Shown piece after piece: positions 25,939-33,999 of a stretch of DNA of 64,000 bases. The DNA is from Mycobacterium sp. ENV421 (GTDB taxonomy: Bacteria > Actinomycetota > Actinomycetes > Mycobacteriales > Mycobacteriaceae): the NCBI RefSeq assembly GCF_002887815.1, contig NZ_PDHO01000019.1:40577-104576 (forward strand), in the 5' to 3' direction. The position numbers and the translations under genes were made by a program. Position 1 is the stretch's first letter; each line of letters begins with the position of its first letter. The notes beneath the pieces are model-generated. The model saw only the letters and a program-made list of their open reading frames with translations, was not told the DNA's origin and did no database searches.

Positions 25939-26366
25939 GCGTCTTCGTCGACGAGGACGGTCATCAGGTCCGCGGCCCGCAGCAGGATGGCGCGGTCGTC
26001 GCTGTCCAGTGTCGCCAGCCGATTGCGCAGCCATTCCTGACTGGCCCTGCGCTCACTGTCGACCAGCGCCGCACCGGCGTCGGAAACCGCCACCAGAACC
26101 TGGCGCCCGTCGGAGGGATGCGACGTGCGCACCACCAGACCGAGATCGGCCAGTGATGCGATCACCCGGGTCATCGACGGCGGACGGACCCGTTCCCGGA
26201 CCGCCAGCGCCCCCGGTGACATGGCCCCGTCCTTGGCGAGGGTCGCCAGAGCGGACAACTGCGACAGCGTGACCGGTGATTCAGGCCTGCGGAAGCGCAG
26301 TTGCCGCGCCAGACGCATGACAGCCAGCGACAAATCACTGGCCAGCCGAAGGTCGCCGTCTTTCAC
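25935..26366 (-). CDS. MarR family regulator (Rv0880-like)
   Basis: 143 residues from GTG 26366 (VKDGDLRLASDLSLAVMRLA). SPVTLSQLSALATLAKDGAM, RVRPPSMTRVIASLADLGLV and HPSDGRQVLVAVSDAG form the MarR winged helix. The chosen start gives the same length I recall for Rv0880; TTG or GTG codons further up (to 26393) are possible but shorten the intergenic region. In M. tuberculosis the homologue responds to environmental signals such as pH. Here it is coupled to the SpoU gene. Confidence 0.87.
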   Translation of the reverse strand: MKDGDLRLASDLSLAVMRLARQLRFRRPESPVTLSQLSALATLAKDGAMSPGALAVRERVRPPSMTRVIASLADLGLVVRTSHPSDGRQVLVAVSDAGAALVDSERRASQEWLRNRLATLDSDDRAILLRAADLMTVLVDEDA

Positions 26367-26468
26367 GTCACAAACCGTACGACACGACAACACCCCATAA
26401 ATGACGAACCGGTCAATTCGGATAGCTGCATACGTAGCCGTCTCGCCTATCGGTTACCTTGGACCACA

Positions 26469-26759
26469 ATGCCTTCCGATCAGCACGGACCGAGTCGAGA
26501 GCCGGTGGCCGAACCCGAGCCGCCTGCGCTGCCCGCGGCGTTGCTGGATCCGTGGCCGGTGATCATCGTCGGGGCCACCCTGTGGGCTCTGATGACGATC
26601 GCGGCGTTCACCGTCGCAGCGTGCGAGTCCTGGCGGCCGATCGCGCTCGCCGGGCTGGGTACCGGCGTCGTGGGCACGTCGGTATTCCTGTGGCAGCGCA
26701 CCGCGGCACGGCGCGGCGCGCGAGGCGCGCAGACGGGCATCGAGCCACTCGCACAATAA
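26469..26759 (+). CDS. DUF2530 family membrane protein
   Basis: 96 residues from ATG 26469. An acidic, Pro-rich leader is followed by two hydrophobic helices (PWPVIIVGATLWALMTIAAF and PIALAGLGTGVVGTSVFLW) and a basic tail RTAARRGARGAQ. It matches Rv0879c in position and plan (DUF2530). Function is unknown. It is divergent from the MarR gene and followed after 25 bases by an SRPBCC gene. Confidence 0.8.
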   Translation: MPSDQHGPSREPVAEPEPPALPAALLDPWPVIIVGATLWALMTIAAFTVAACESWRPIALAGLGTGVVGTSVFLWQRTAARRGARGAQTGIEPLAQ

Positions 26760-26784
26760 CCCAGTCCACGACGAAGGGAAAACA

Positions 26785-27237
26785 ATGGCAGCGCCGCTGT
26801 TGCAAGCAGAAATCGAGATCAACGCCCCGGTCGGCAAGGTCTGGACCTTGCTGTCGGATCTGCGCAACATGCCCAAGTGGAGCCCGCAGTGCCGGCTGAT
26901 GAAGCCGCTCGGTGCGGTGAAACCGGGCACCCGCACTTTCAATCTCAATCGGCGCAACAACCTGTTCTGGCCGACGACGTCGACGATCACCGAACTGATT
27001 CCGGAACAGAAGCTGGCGTTCCGGGTCAACGCCAACAACACCGTCTGGAGCTATGAGCTCGAGCCGACCGCCAGCGGCACCCGGGTCGTGGAGACCCGGC
27101 ACGCCGAGAATGGCGTCAAAGCCGTGTCGACGATGACGGTGAACGCGGTGATGGGCGGCGTGCCCAACTTCGAGAAAGAGCTGGTCGACGGGATGAACCT
27201 GTCGCTGACGCGGATCAAGGCCGCCGCCGAAGGTTAG
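26785..27237 (+). CDS. SRPBCC (START/polyketide cyclase-like) protein
   Basis: 150 residues. APLLQAEIEINAPVGKVWTL with LSDLRNMPKWSPQCR opens the SRPBCC fold, and FEKELVDGMNLSLTRIKAAA is the C-terminal long helix. The family binds hydrophobic ligands in a deep cavity, with uses from lipid transport to cyclisation. GAAGGGAA precedes the ATG. Its stop overlaps the convergent DUF3027 stop by four bases. Three further SRPBCC genes lie at 55.6-58.1 kb but are more alike to each other than to this one. Confidence 0.82.
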   Translation: MAAPLLQAEIEINAPVGKVWTLLSDLRNMPKWSPQCRLMKPLGAVKPGTRTFNLNRRNNLFWPTTSTITELIPEQKLAFRVNANNTVWSYELEPTASGTRVVETRHAENGVKAVSTMTVNAVMGGVPNFEKELVDGMNLSLTRIKAAAEG

Positions 27238-28202
27238 GCCTGCTCGCCCGGTTCGGACGCCTCGGGACTTTCGGGTGCCTCGGGTGCCTCCAGGCTTTCG
27301 GGTACCTGCGGTGTTTCCGAGACTTCCGGGGTCTCCGAGACTTCCGGTGTTCCGGGGGTCTCAGGGACTTCCGGCTCTTCCGGGGGCGCGGCGGTCGCCG
27401 GGGTTTCGGCGACGGTCGCGACGACCTCGACCACCTCGAGCACACCGTCGTCGTACGGGTCATACAGCGGCGATCCCGTGCCCGCCGGCTGCGGGGTGTC
27501 CGAGTGCGCGCCGCAGCCGTACTCGAAATCGACGACGTGGGAATCGGCGGCCATCTCGTTGCAGCACACCCCGAACATCGTGCCGAGTGCGCCGGCCAAC
27601 GGAACCATGAAGCCGCAATCGCGGCACACCCGCTTCGTCGCGCGGGCCATCGGCGAATCGGGGCCATGATCGCCGTCGTGCCAGCGCTGCGCGGTCTCGT
27701 CGCGACCCAGCGCGCTGAGCACCTGGCGACGGCCGAAGCCGACCTCGACAGCGGTGTCGTCGATCAGCGGATCCCCGGTGGCGGTGTAGCCGGGAGCCAA
27801 GCGCGGGTCATCCTTGCCGGGAGCCAGCAGGTCACCGGGGCTCAGGTCGCCAGGCTTGATGCGTTCGTCCCACGGAACCCAGGCCGGAGCCAGCAACGCG
27901 GTCGGGCCGGGCACCAGCACGACCTCGCTGAGGGTGGCGTGATCGGCACCTTCATAGGCCGCGACCACCACCGCCCACTGCCAGCCCTGATAACCGGGCA
28001 TCTTCGCCAAGAAGCGGTGCGTCGCCGCGGTCTCGTCCTCGAAGCTGACGCCGAGGTATTCGCCCACCGTGTCGCCGCTGTGTTCGACGATGGCCTGCCG
28101 TGCCTGCTCCACCGCACCGCTCAGTACGGCGGCAACCGCGTCCGACGGCGCGGCGGCCTGCGCCGGTGCCGTGGCTTCTTTCGCGTCAAGGGTGCTGTCC
28201 AT
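27234..28202 (-). CDS. DUF3027 family protein with acidic repeat tail
   Basis: 322 residues from ATG 28202. The core (YLGVSFEDETAATHRFLAKM, MPGYQGWQWAVVVAAYEG, LLAPAWVPWDERIKPGDLSP) is the DUF3027 domain of actinobacteria. VCRDCGFMVPL with CCNEMAADSHVVDFEYGCGA supplies cysteines resembling a zinc ribbon. The last about 65 residues are a low-complexity Pro/Glu/Thr/Ser tail with ETPEVSETPQVPES-type units. Corresponds to Rv0877. Function unknown; cytosolic. Divergent from the MFS gene that follows. Confidence 0.85.
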   Translation of the reverse strand: MDSTLDAKEATAPAQAAAPSDAVAAVLSGAVEQARQAIVEHSGDTVGEYLGVSFEDETAATHRFLAKMPGYQGWQWAVVVAAYEGADHATLSEVVLVPGPTALLAPAWVPWDERIKPGDLSPGDLLAPGKDDPRLAPGYTATGDPLIDDTAVEVGFGRRQVLSALGRDETAQRWHDGDHGPDSPMARATKRVCRDCGFMVPLAGALGTMFGVCCNEMAADSHVVDFEYGCGAHSDTPQPAGTGSPLYDPYDDGVLEVVEVVATVAETPATAAPPEEPEVPETPGTPEVSETPEVSETPQVPESLEAPEAPESPEASEPGEQA

Positions 28203-28289
28203 CGTCACCAATCTTGCCTCACGGTCTATGTGTGCAGCCACACCGGTCAAGTGCGCGCCCGGCATGCCGGGATAGGGGACAATCGTGAG

Positions 28290-29963
28290 GTGTCTGAGAG
28301 CCGGCGTGACGAAACCCGCGCGAATCCGGCGTTCGGACCCGATCGCCGCTATTCGGCGGGCACATCCGGAGAACACCCGGGCATGGCCAACTATCCCAGC
28401 GACGGGGACGGCTACCGGCGCTCGGAGGCCACCCGCCGGTCCAACCCCACGCCCAGCTCCAACCGTTATCTGCCGCCGTTGGGCGAGCAGCGCACCCAGA
28501 AACCCTGGCCGCCGCCAGGATCGCCCAGCGCCGACGAACGGGTGACCCGCGGCCGCGGCGCCGCGAACCGCAGCCGCGAGATGGGTACGAAGGTGTATTC
28601 GATGGTGCACCGCGCGGCCACGGCCGACGGTGCCGACAAGTCCGGTCTGACCGCGCTGACCTGGCCGGTGGTCGCGAACTTCGCGGTGGACTCGGCGATG
28701 GCCGTCGCACTGGCCAACACGCTGTTCTTCGCCGCCGCCTCCGGCGAGAGCAAGGGCAAGGTCGCGCTGTACCTGCTGATCACGATCGCGCCGTTCGCGG
28801 TGATCGCACCGCTGATCGGGCCCGCGCTCGATCGCGTCCAGCACGGCAGGCGTGCGGCGCTCGCGATGTCGTTCATCCTTCGCGCTGCGCTGGCGTTCGT
28901 GCTGATCATGGACTACGACGGCGCCACCGGCAGTTACCCGTCGTGGGTGCTCTACCCGTGCGCGCTCGGAATGATGGTGCTGTCCAAGTCCTTCAGCGTG
29001 CTGCGCAGCGCGGTGACCCCCCGGGTCATGCCACCCACGATCGACCTGGTGCGGGTCAATTCGCGGCTGACGATGTTCGGTCTGATCGGGGGCACCATCG
29101 TCGGCGGCGGTATCGCGGCCGGTGCGGAATACCTGCTGACCAGCGTGTTCAAGCTGCCCGGCGCGCTATTCGTCGTCGTGTTCGTCGCCGTGGCGGGCGC
29201 CTCGTTGTCGATGCGGATCCCGCGCTGGGTGGAGGTCACCGAAGGCGAGGTGCCGGCCACCTTGACCTATCACGGCGAAAGCGGGCCTCAAGGCTGGATA
29301 GACGAGCCGGCCGCCAAGACCGGCAGACCACGACAACCGCTGGGCCGCAACATCATCACCTCGCTGTGGGGCAACTGCACGATCAAAGCCATGGTCGGAT
29401 TCCTGTTCTTGTATCCGGCGTTCGTCGCCAAGGCGCACCAGGCCAGCGGCTGGGTACAGCTCGGCATGCTCGGCATGCTCGGCGCCGCCGCAGGCATCGG
29501 CAACTTCGCCGGTAATTTCACCGCGGCCCGGATGCGGCTTGGCCGGCCGGCGATGCTGGTGGTGCGATGCACGGTCGCGGTGACCGTCATGGCGATGGTG
29601 GCCGCGGTCACCGGCAACCTGATCGTCGCGGCGGTGGCCACGCTGGTCACCTCGGGTGCGACTGCGATCGCCAAGGCCTCACTGGACGCCTCGCTGCAGG
29701 ACGACCTGCCTGAGGAGTCGCGAGCGTCGGCGTTCGGACGCTCCGAATCGGTGCTGCAGCTGGCGTGGGTGATGGGCGGCGCGATCGGAGTGCTGGTGTA
29801 CACCGAGTTGTGGGTTGGCTTCACCGCGATCAGCGCGCTGCTGATTCTCGGCCTCGCCCAGACCATCGTCAGCTACCGCGGTAATTCACTGATCCCCGGT
29901 TTCGGCGGCAATCGCCCGGTGCTGGCCGAACCGGAGGGCGCATCGGCGGTGACGTACCAATGA
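28290..29963 (+). CDS. MFS-like integral membrane protein (Rv0876c-like)
   Basis: About 557 residues from GTG 28290 (VSESRRDETRANP). A cytosolic, charged and Pro-rich N-terminus of about 120 residues precedes about 11-12 membrane helices (FAVDSAMAVALANTLFFAAA, IAPFAVIAPLIGPALDR, and others). A hydrophilic loop of about 45 residues (PATLTYHGESGPQGW) lies mid-protein. It matches Rv0876c in length and position. The substrate is unknown. The next gene starts within its stop as ATGA, so the two are coupled. Confidence 0.85.
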   Translation: MSESRRDETRANPAFGPDRRYSAGTSGEHPGMANYPSDGDGYRRSEATRRSNPTPSSNRYLPPLGEQRTQKPWPPPGSPSADERVTRGRGAANRSREMGTKVYSMVHRAATADGADKSGLTALTWPVVANFAVDSAMAVALANTLFFAAASGESKGKVALYLLITIAPFAVIAPLIGPALDRVQHGRRAALAMSFILRAALAFVLIMDYDGATGSYPSWVLYPCALGMMVLSKSFSVLRSAVTPRVMPPTIDLVRVNSRLTMFGLIGGTIVGGGIAAGAEYLLTSVFKLPGALFVVVFVAVAGASLSMRIPRWVEVTEGEVPATLTYHGESGPQGWIDEPAAKTGRPRQPLGRNIITSLWGNCTIKAMVGFLFLYPAFVAKAHQASGWVQLGMLGMLGAAAGIGNFAGNFTAARMRLGRPAMLVVRCTVAVTVMAMVAAVTGNLIVAAVATLVTSGATAIAKASLDASLQDDLPEESRASAFGRSESVLQLAWVMGGAIGVLVYTELWVGFTAISALLILGLAQTIVSYRGNSLIPGFGGNRPVLAEPEGASAVTYQ

Positions 29964-30451
29964 ACCGTTGGACCCGATGGCTTTTGGTGATCATCGTCGT
30001 GCTGGCGTCGGCCGGTGCCGGCGTGGCCGCGTGGGCATTGACCCGCGGCACCGAATCGGCCTTCCCCGAGATCAGCGCCTATTCGCACGGTCAGGCGGTG
30101 CGCGTCGGGCCATACGTCTACTGCAACGTGGTGAACCTCAACGATTGCCAGAACCCGCAGACCCAGGGCCAGCTTTCGGTCACCGAGCGCTACCCGGTGC
30201 AGCTCTCCGTTCCCACCGCGATCGGGCGGGCGCCATGGCAGTTGCTGCGCGTGTACGAAGACGAGCGGAATTCCACGACCACCATGTATCGGCCCAATAC
30301 CGAACTGGCAGTGACGATTCCGACGGTCGATCCGCAACGCGGTCGGCTCACCGGCGTTGTCGTGCAGTTGGTCACCCTGGTCCAGGACCAGAACGGCGAG
30401 CTGCGCGATGCCCCGCATGCGGAGTGGTCAGTCCGTCTGGCCTGGCCCTAG
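29960..30451 (+). CDS. DUF2771 family secreted or membrane-anchored protein
   Basis: 163 residues. A signal-anchor (WLLVIIVVLASAGAGVAAWA) is followed by a small domain with two Cys (VYCNVVNLNDCQ) that probably form a disulphide, typical of DUF2771 (Rv0875c). It should lie on the outer face of the membrane. It begins in the stop codon of the MFS-like gene (ATGA), and coupling suggests a joint role. Its last 24 bases overlap the convergent hydrolase gene. Confidence 0.83.
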   Translation: MNRWTRWLLVIIVVLASAGAGVAAWALTRGTESAFPEISAYSHGQAVRVGPYVYCNVVNLNDCQNPQTQGQLSVTERYPVQLSVPTAIGRAPWQLLRVYEDERNSTTTMYRPNTELAVTIPTVDPQRGRLTGVVVQLVTLVQDQNGELRDAPHAEWSVRLAWP

Positions 30452-31333
30452 CGTCGACGACGACGGCTGCGAACACCAGTCCCGGATCGCGGAAGCGAAC
30501 TGCTCGGGGGCATCCGATTGCACGAAATGTCCTGCTCCGTCGGCAATCACAGTCCGGTGGTTGGGAAAGGTCCGCTCCCAGCGCCGTAGATCGCTCTCCC
30601 TGAACGCGATGTCGGCGTCACCCCAGATGATGAGCGTGGGGATGTCCGCGATCGCCGGTTGGCCGGCTTCCACCTCGGCGAGGAACGCGCGGCTGGCGGT
30701 GAGCTCGCGGGGGAAGATGGCCGACGCATCGCGCCGCGCCGGGCTGTCGAGAGCCTTCTGATAGTGGGCCATCTCGTCCCGGCTGGGCTTGGCCAGCCGG
30801 TGCCCCGCGGGAATCATCAGGTTGACGAACAGATTGAACTGCCGGATCAGCAGACGGCCGAGCGGTCCGCCCATGACATGCGACATGATCTGCACGTGCG
30901 GTGCATCCGTCGGCCAGGCCCAGGTGTTGCCCACGACCAGCCGGTCGAAGGCTTCGGGGTGTTTCTCGATCACCGACAGCCCGATCGGGCCGCCCCAGTC
31001 GTGCACCACCAGCGTCACGTGGGTCAGTTCGAGGGCGTCGACGAACGCACCGACGACCTCGGCGTGCTCGCTGGGTAGATACCGGTAACCCGCCGCCGCC
31101 GTCGACAGTCCGAATCCGGGGTAATCAATTGCTATGCAACGAAATTCGCGTCGCAGCGCCTTGATGACATCGCGGTAGACGAACGACCAGGTCGGGTTGC
31201 CGTGCAAGAACAGCAACGTGGGTCCCGAGCCTTCGTCGACGTAGTGAACGGTATGGCCGTCGATGTCGACGAACCGGCTCACGAATGGAAACAACTTGTC
31301 GTCGACCCACCCGGGCCGCCGCGCCACCGTCAT
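30428..31333 (-). CDS. Alpha/beta hydrolase, haloalkane dehalogenase-like
   Basis: 301 residues from ATG 31333, chosen because GGAGGAGGG lies six bases upstream; an in-frame GTG at 31357 would bury that site. FLHGNPTWSFVYRDVI is the oxyanion region, LVVHDWGGPIGL has an Asp nucleophile followed by Trp, WGDADIAF the acid region and DGAGHFVQSDAPEQ the catalytic His. Asp nucleophile with the following Trp and HGNPTW fits haloalkane dehalogenases and related epoxide hydrolases. Activity on a halide is plausible, not proven. Divergent from an HxlR regulator with a perfect palindrome between. Confidence 0.85.
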   Translation of the reverse strand: MTVARRPGWVDDKLFPFVSRFVDIDGHTVHYVDEGSGPTLLFLHGNPTWSFVYRDVIKALRREFRCIAIDYPGFGLSTAAAGYRYLPSEHAEVVGAFVDALELTHVTLVVHDWGGPIGLSVIEKHPEAFDRLVVGNTWAWPTDAPHVQIMSHVMGGPLGRLLIRQFNLFVNLMIPAGHRLAKPSRDEMAHYQKALDSPARRDASAIFPRELTASRAFLAEVEAGQPAIADIPTLIIWGDADIAFRESDLRRWERTFPNHRTVIADGAGHFVQSDAPEQFASAIRDWCSQPSSSTLGPGQTD

Positions 31334-31339
31334 GTCGAT

Positions 31340-31349
31340 CCCCTCCTCC
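31340..31349 (-). promoter_or_regulatory. Ribosome binding site deciding the hydrolase start
   Basis: GGAGGAGGGG on the minus strand, six bases before ATG 31333. Confidence 0.65.
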
Positions 31350-31355
31350 AGGGTC

Positions 31356-31372
31356 ACTTGATATAATCAAGT
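31356..31372. promoter_or_regulatory. Perfect inverted repeat between hydrolase and HxlR genes
   Basis: ACTTGATATAATCAAGT: seven-base arms around ATA. It sits 23 bases before the hydrolase start and 30 before the HxlR start. HxlR/MarR-type dimers bind such sites, so it probably represses both divergent genes. Confidence 0.65.
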
Positions 31373-31401
31373 AGACATTACTTTGGCAAGTGGAGACCGT
31401 G

Positions 31402-32025
31402 ATGAGTCGAGACTACGGCCAGTACTGCGGACTGGCCCGGGCCCTGGACGTGATCGGCGATCGGTGGAATCTGCTGATCGTCCGTCAGCTTCTGGTCGCG
31501 CCCGCCCGCTACCGCGAACTGCGCGACGGGCTGCCGGGTATCGCGACCAACCTGCTGACCGACCGCCTCCGCGAACTGGAGCACGCCGGCGTCGTCGAGC
31601 GGCGACTGGCCGAGGACGGCAACGCGATCACCTACGCGCTCACCGATTGGGGCGCGCAACTTCGGGAACCCATCGAGGGGCTCGTCCGGTGGTCCACGCC
31701 GCTGATGATCCGCGGTGCCCAGGGCGACGAGTTCCGCATCGAGTGGCTACTGGTGGCCCTTCCCGCACTGTTCACCGGCCGGCGGCCGCCGACCCGATCG
31801 GCCACTGTGGGGATCGACATCGGCGGCGACACACTTCAGCTGCGCGCCAACCGATCCGGCGTGGCGGTAAGTCTGCCCGATGGCCGCTCATACGATGCCG
31901 TCCTGACCACCGAGGCACCGATCGTCCTCGGCCTCGCGACCGGACTGCTGACCCTCGATGATGTTGCGGTGCAAGTGGATATCGACGGCGACCGGGCTGC
32001 CGTGGAGACCGTCTTCGCGCGCTAA
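31402..32025 (+). CDS. HxlR family transcriptional regulator
   Basis: About 207 residues from ATG 31402 with GGAG at 31392-31395; GTG 31390 is an alternative. CGLARALDVIGDRWNLLIVR and PGIATNLLTDRLRELEHAGV with VERRL form the HxlR winged helix; the Cys before it is family-typical. A C-terminal extension of about 105 residues (VGIDIGGDTLQLRANRSGVA) goes beyond the usual 110-residue HxlR and probably forms an SCP2-like or ligand-binding domain. It likely controls the divergent dehalogenase-like gene. Confidence 0.87.
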   Translation: MSRDYGQYCGLARALDVIGDRWNLLIVRQLLVAPARYRELRDGLPGIATNLLTDRLRELEHAGVVERRLAEDGNAITYALTDWGAQLREPIEGLVRWSTPLMIRGAQGDEFRIEWLLVALPALFTGRRPPTRSATVGIDIGGDTLQLRANRSGVAVSLPDGRSYDAVLTTEAPIVLGLATGLLTLDDVAVQVDIDGDRAAVETVFAR

Positions 32026-33029
32026 CCCGCGCCGTGCCCGGCAGGCACCCGCTCCCCCTCCCGCGTCGGCCCCGGCGGCGTTCCGTCACCAAACGGTCTG
32101 CCCCCCAATTCTTCTCGACCGTGCGGCGTCAACCAGTTCGACAGGTCCGGACCCTTCGGCACCACACCGGTCGGATTGATGTCCGAATGCACGATGTAGT
32201 AGTGCTGCTTGATCTGGACGAAGTCGGTGGTATCGCCGAATCCCGGCGTCTGGAACAGATCTCGGGCGTAGGCCCACAGCACCGGCATCTCGGACAGCTT
32301 GGACCGGTTGCACTTGAAGTGGCCGTGGTAGACCGGATCAAAACGCGCCAGCGTGGTGAAAAGCCGCACGTCGGCCTCGGTGATGGTGTCCCCCACCAGA
32401 TACCGCTGATCGGCCAGCCGCTCGGACAGCCAGTCCAGTGCGGTGAACAACCGGTCGTAGGCGCGTCCGTAGGATTCCTGCGAGCCGGCGAACCCGCAGC
32501 GGTACACCCCGTTGTTCACCTCGGTGTAAATCCGCTGGGCGACCTCGTCGATCTCGTCGCGCAGCGGCTCAGGGTACAGCTGCGGCGCACCCTCGCGGTG
32601 GTAGGCGGTCCATTCCGTGGAGAAGTCGAGCGTGATCTGGGCGAAATCGTTGGTGACCACCTGACCGGTGGGTACGTCAACGATCGCCGGGACCGTGATG
32701 CCCTTCGGATAATCCGGGAACCTCGCGAAGTAGGCGTCCTGCAGCCGCGGGATCTTCAGCACCGGGTCCACGCCACCGGTATCCAGATCGAAGGTCCAGC
32801 TGCGTTGGTCGTGCGTCGGCCCACAGAACCCGATGGACAGCGCGTCCTCCAGGCCCAGCAGGCGGCGCACGATGATCGTCCGGTTCGCCCACGGGCAGGC
32901 GCGCGCGACGATCAGCCGGTAGCGGTCGGGCTCGACGGGATATCCGTCAGCACCGTCGGCGGTGATCCTGGTGGTGATGTAGTTGGTATCGCGATTGAAC
33001 TCGCCGCCTCCGGCGACATAGGCACCCAC
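32022..33029 (-). CDS. Xi-class glutathione transferase/glutathionyl-hydroquinone reductase-like
   Basis: 335 residues. The thioredoxin-like N-terminal part has RLIVARACPWANRTIIVRRL, the CPWA active-site Cys of Xi-class enzymes (ECM4/YqjG), and the helical C-terminal part has YRCGFAGSQESYGRAYDRLF. These enzymes reduce thiol-hydroquinone adducts. Mycobacteria use mycothiol rather than glutathione, so the true thiol partner is open. It overlaps the convergent HxlR stop by four bases and is not part of the Rv0854-Rv0896 backbone that I recall. Confidence 0.87.
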   Translation of the reverse strand: MGAYVAGGGEFNRDTNYITTRITADGADGYPVEPDRYRLIVARACPWANRTIIVRRLLGLEDALSIGFCGPTHDQRSWTFDLDTGGVDPVLKIPRLQDAYFARFPDYPKGITVPAIVDVPTGQVVTNDFAQITLDFSTEWTAYHREGAPQLYPEPLRDEIDEVAQRIYTEVNNGVYRCGFAGSQESYGRAYDRLFTALDWLSERLADQRYLVGDTITEADVRLFTTLARFDPVYHGHFKCNRSKLSEMPVLWAYARDLFQTPGFGDTTDFVQIKQHYYIVHSDINPTGVVPKGPDLSNWLTPHGREELGGRPFGDGTPPGPTREGERVPAGHGAG

Positions 33030-33047
33030 GACTCCAGTGTGCGCCAG

Positions 33048-33458
33048 TTACGCGTCGAGCTCCCGCGCGACCGCCTTGACCACTTCGGACACCCGCCGGG
33101 CCACCTTTCGGTCCGGGTAGCGACCCTTGCGCAGCTCGGGCTGAACCGCGCCCTCGAGCAAGGTGATCATGTCCTCGACCATGCCGTGCAGTTCGTCGGG
33201 AGTGTGCTTGCGCTCGATGGGCGTGGCCTCACGCCGGGTCCGGGTCAGACTCGGCGGCGGATCGATCAGCTTGACGCTCAACGCCTGTGGGCCACGGCGG
33301 CCGGACGCCAGCCCGAACTCCACCCGCTGGCCGGCCTTCAGACCTTCGACGCCCTCAGGCAGTGCCGACGCACGGACGTAGACGTCCTCGCCTTCCTCCT
33401 GGGACAGGAAGCCGAATCCCTTCTCGGCGTCGTACCACTTCACCTTGCCGGTCGGCAC
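33048..33458 (-). CDS. cspB: Cold-shock-domain protein with C-terminal extension (CspB type)
   Basis: 136 residues from GTG 33458, with AGGTGAG just upstream. Residues 1-65 are a cold-shock domain: GKVKWYDAEKGFGFLS with RNP1 GFGF, then EDVYVRASAL. The remaining about 70 residues (HTPDELHGMVEDMITLLEGA and the basic RYPDRKVARRVSEVVKAVAR) are a conserved mycobacterial extension seen in Rv0871. It probably binds single-stranded nucleic acid. It sits between the GST and the divergent YccF gene. Confidence 0.93.
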   Translation of the reverse strand: MPTGKVKWYDAEKGFGFLSQEEGEDVYVRASALPEGVEGLKAGQRVEFGLASGRRGPQALSVKLIDPPPSLTRTRREATPIERKHTPDELHGMVEDMITLLEGAVQPELRKGRYPDRKVARRVSEVVKAVARELDA

Positions 33459-33606
33459 TGGTCTCACCTGCTTGTCTGACGGGGTTCATGACAACATGAC
33501 GAAGCGTCCCGCCGGTGCAGGACGCGTGCCGGTGATCCTACTCGGGAAGACCTACGGCCAGCACCAGAGTTTAGTTCGGTAGGCTGGGCAAACCGCTGGA
33601 GGAGAC

Positions 33607-33999
33607 ATGCGCCTGATCCTGAACGTCGTCTGGTTGCTGTTCGGCGGGCTCTGGCTTGCCCTGGGCTATCTGCTGGCCGCGCTGGTCAGTTTCGTTCTGA
33701 TCATCACCATTCCGTTCGGCTTCGCCTCGTTGCGGATCGCCAACTACGCGCTGTGGCCGTTCGGGCGGACCATCGTCGACAAGCCGGGCCCACGCCCTGG
33801 CGCACTGATCGGCAACGTCATCTGGATCGTGCTGTTCGGCGTATGGCTCGCCATCGGTCACCTGGTGAGCGCGGTGGCGATGGCGATCACGATCATCGGG
33901 ATCCCGCTGGCGCTGGCCAACCTCAAACTCATCCCGGTCTCCCTGATGCCGCTGGGCAAGGAGATCGTGCCCGCCGATAGCGCGCGGGTGGCGGCATGA
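33607..33999 (+). CDS. YccF domain-containing inner membrane protein
   Basis: 130 residues with two repeats of the YccF (DUF307) domain: LLFGGLWLALGYLLAALVSF with IPFGFASLRIANYALWPFGR, then WIVLFGVWLAIGHLVSAVAM with IIGIPLALANLKLIPVSLMP. About four membrane helices. Function unknown. It corresponds to Rv0870c. The start of moaA2 lies within its stop as ATGA, so the two are co-translated. Confidence 0.9.
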   Translation: MRLILNVVWLLFGGLWLALGYLLAALVSFVLIITIPFGFASLRIANYALWPFGRTIVDKPGPRPGALIGNVIWIVLFGVWLAIGHLVSAVAMAITIIGIPLALANLKLIPVSLMPLGKEIVPADSARVAA

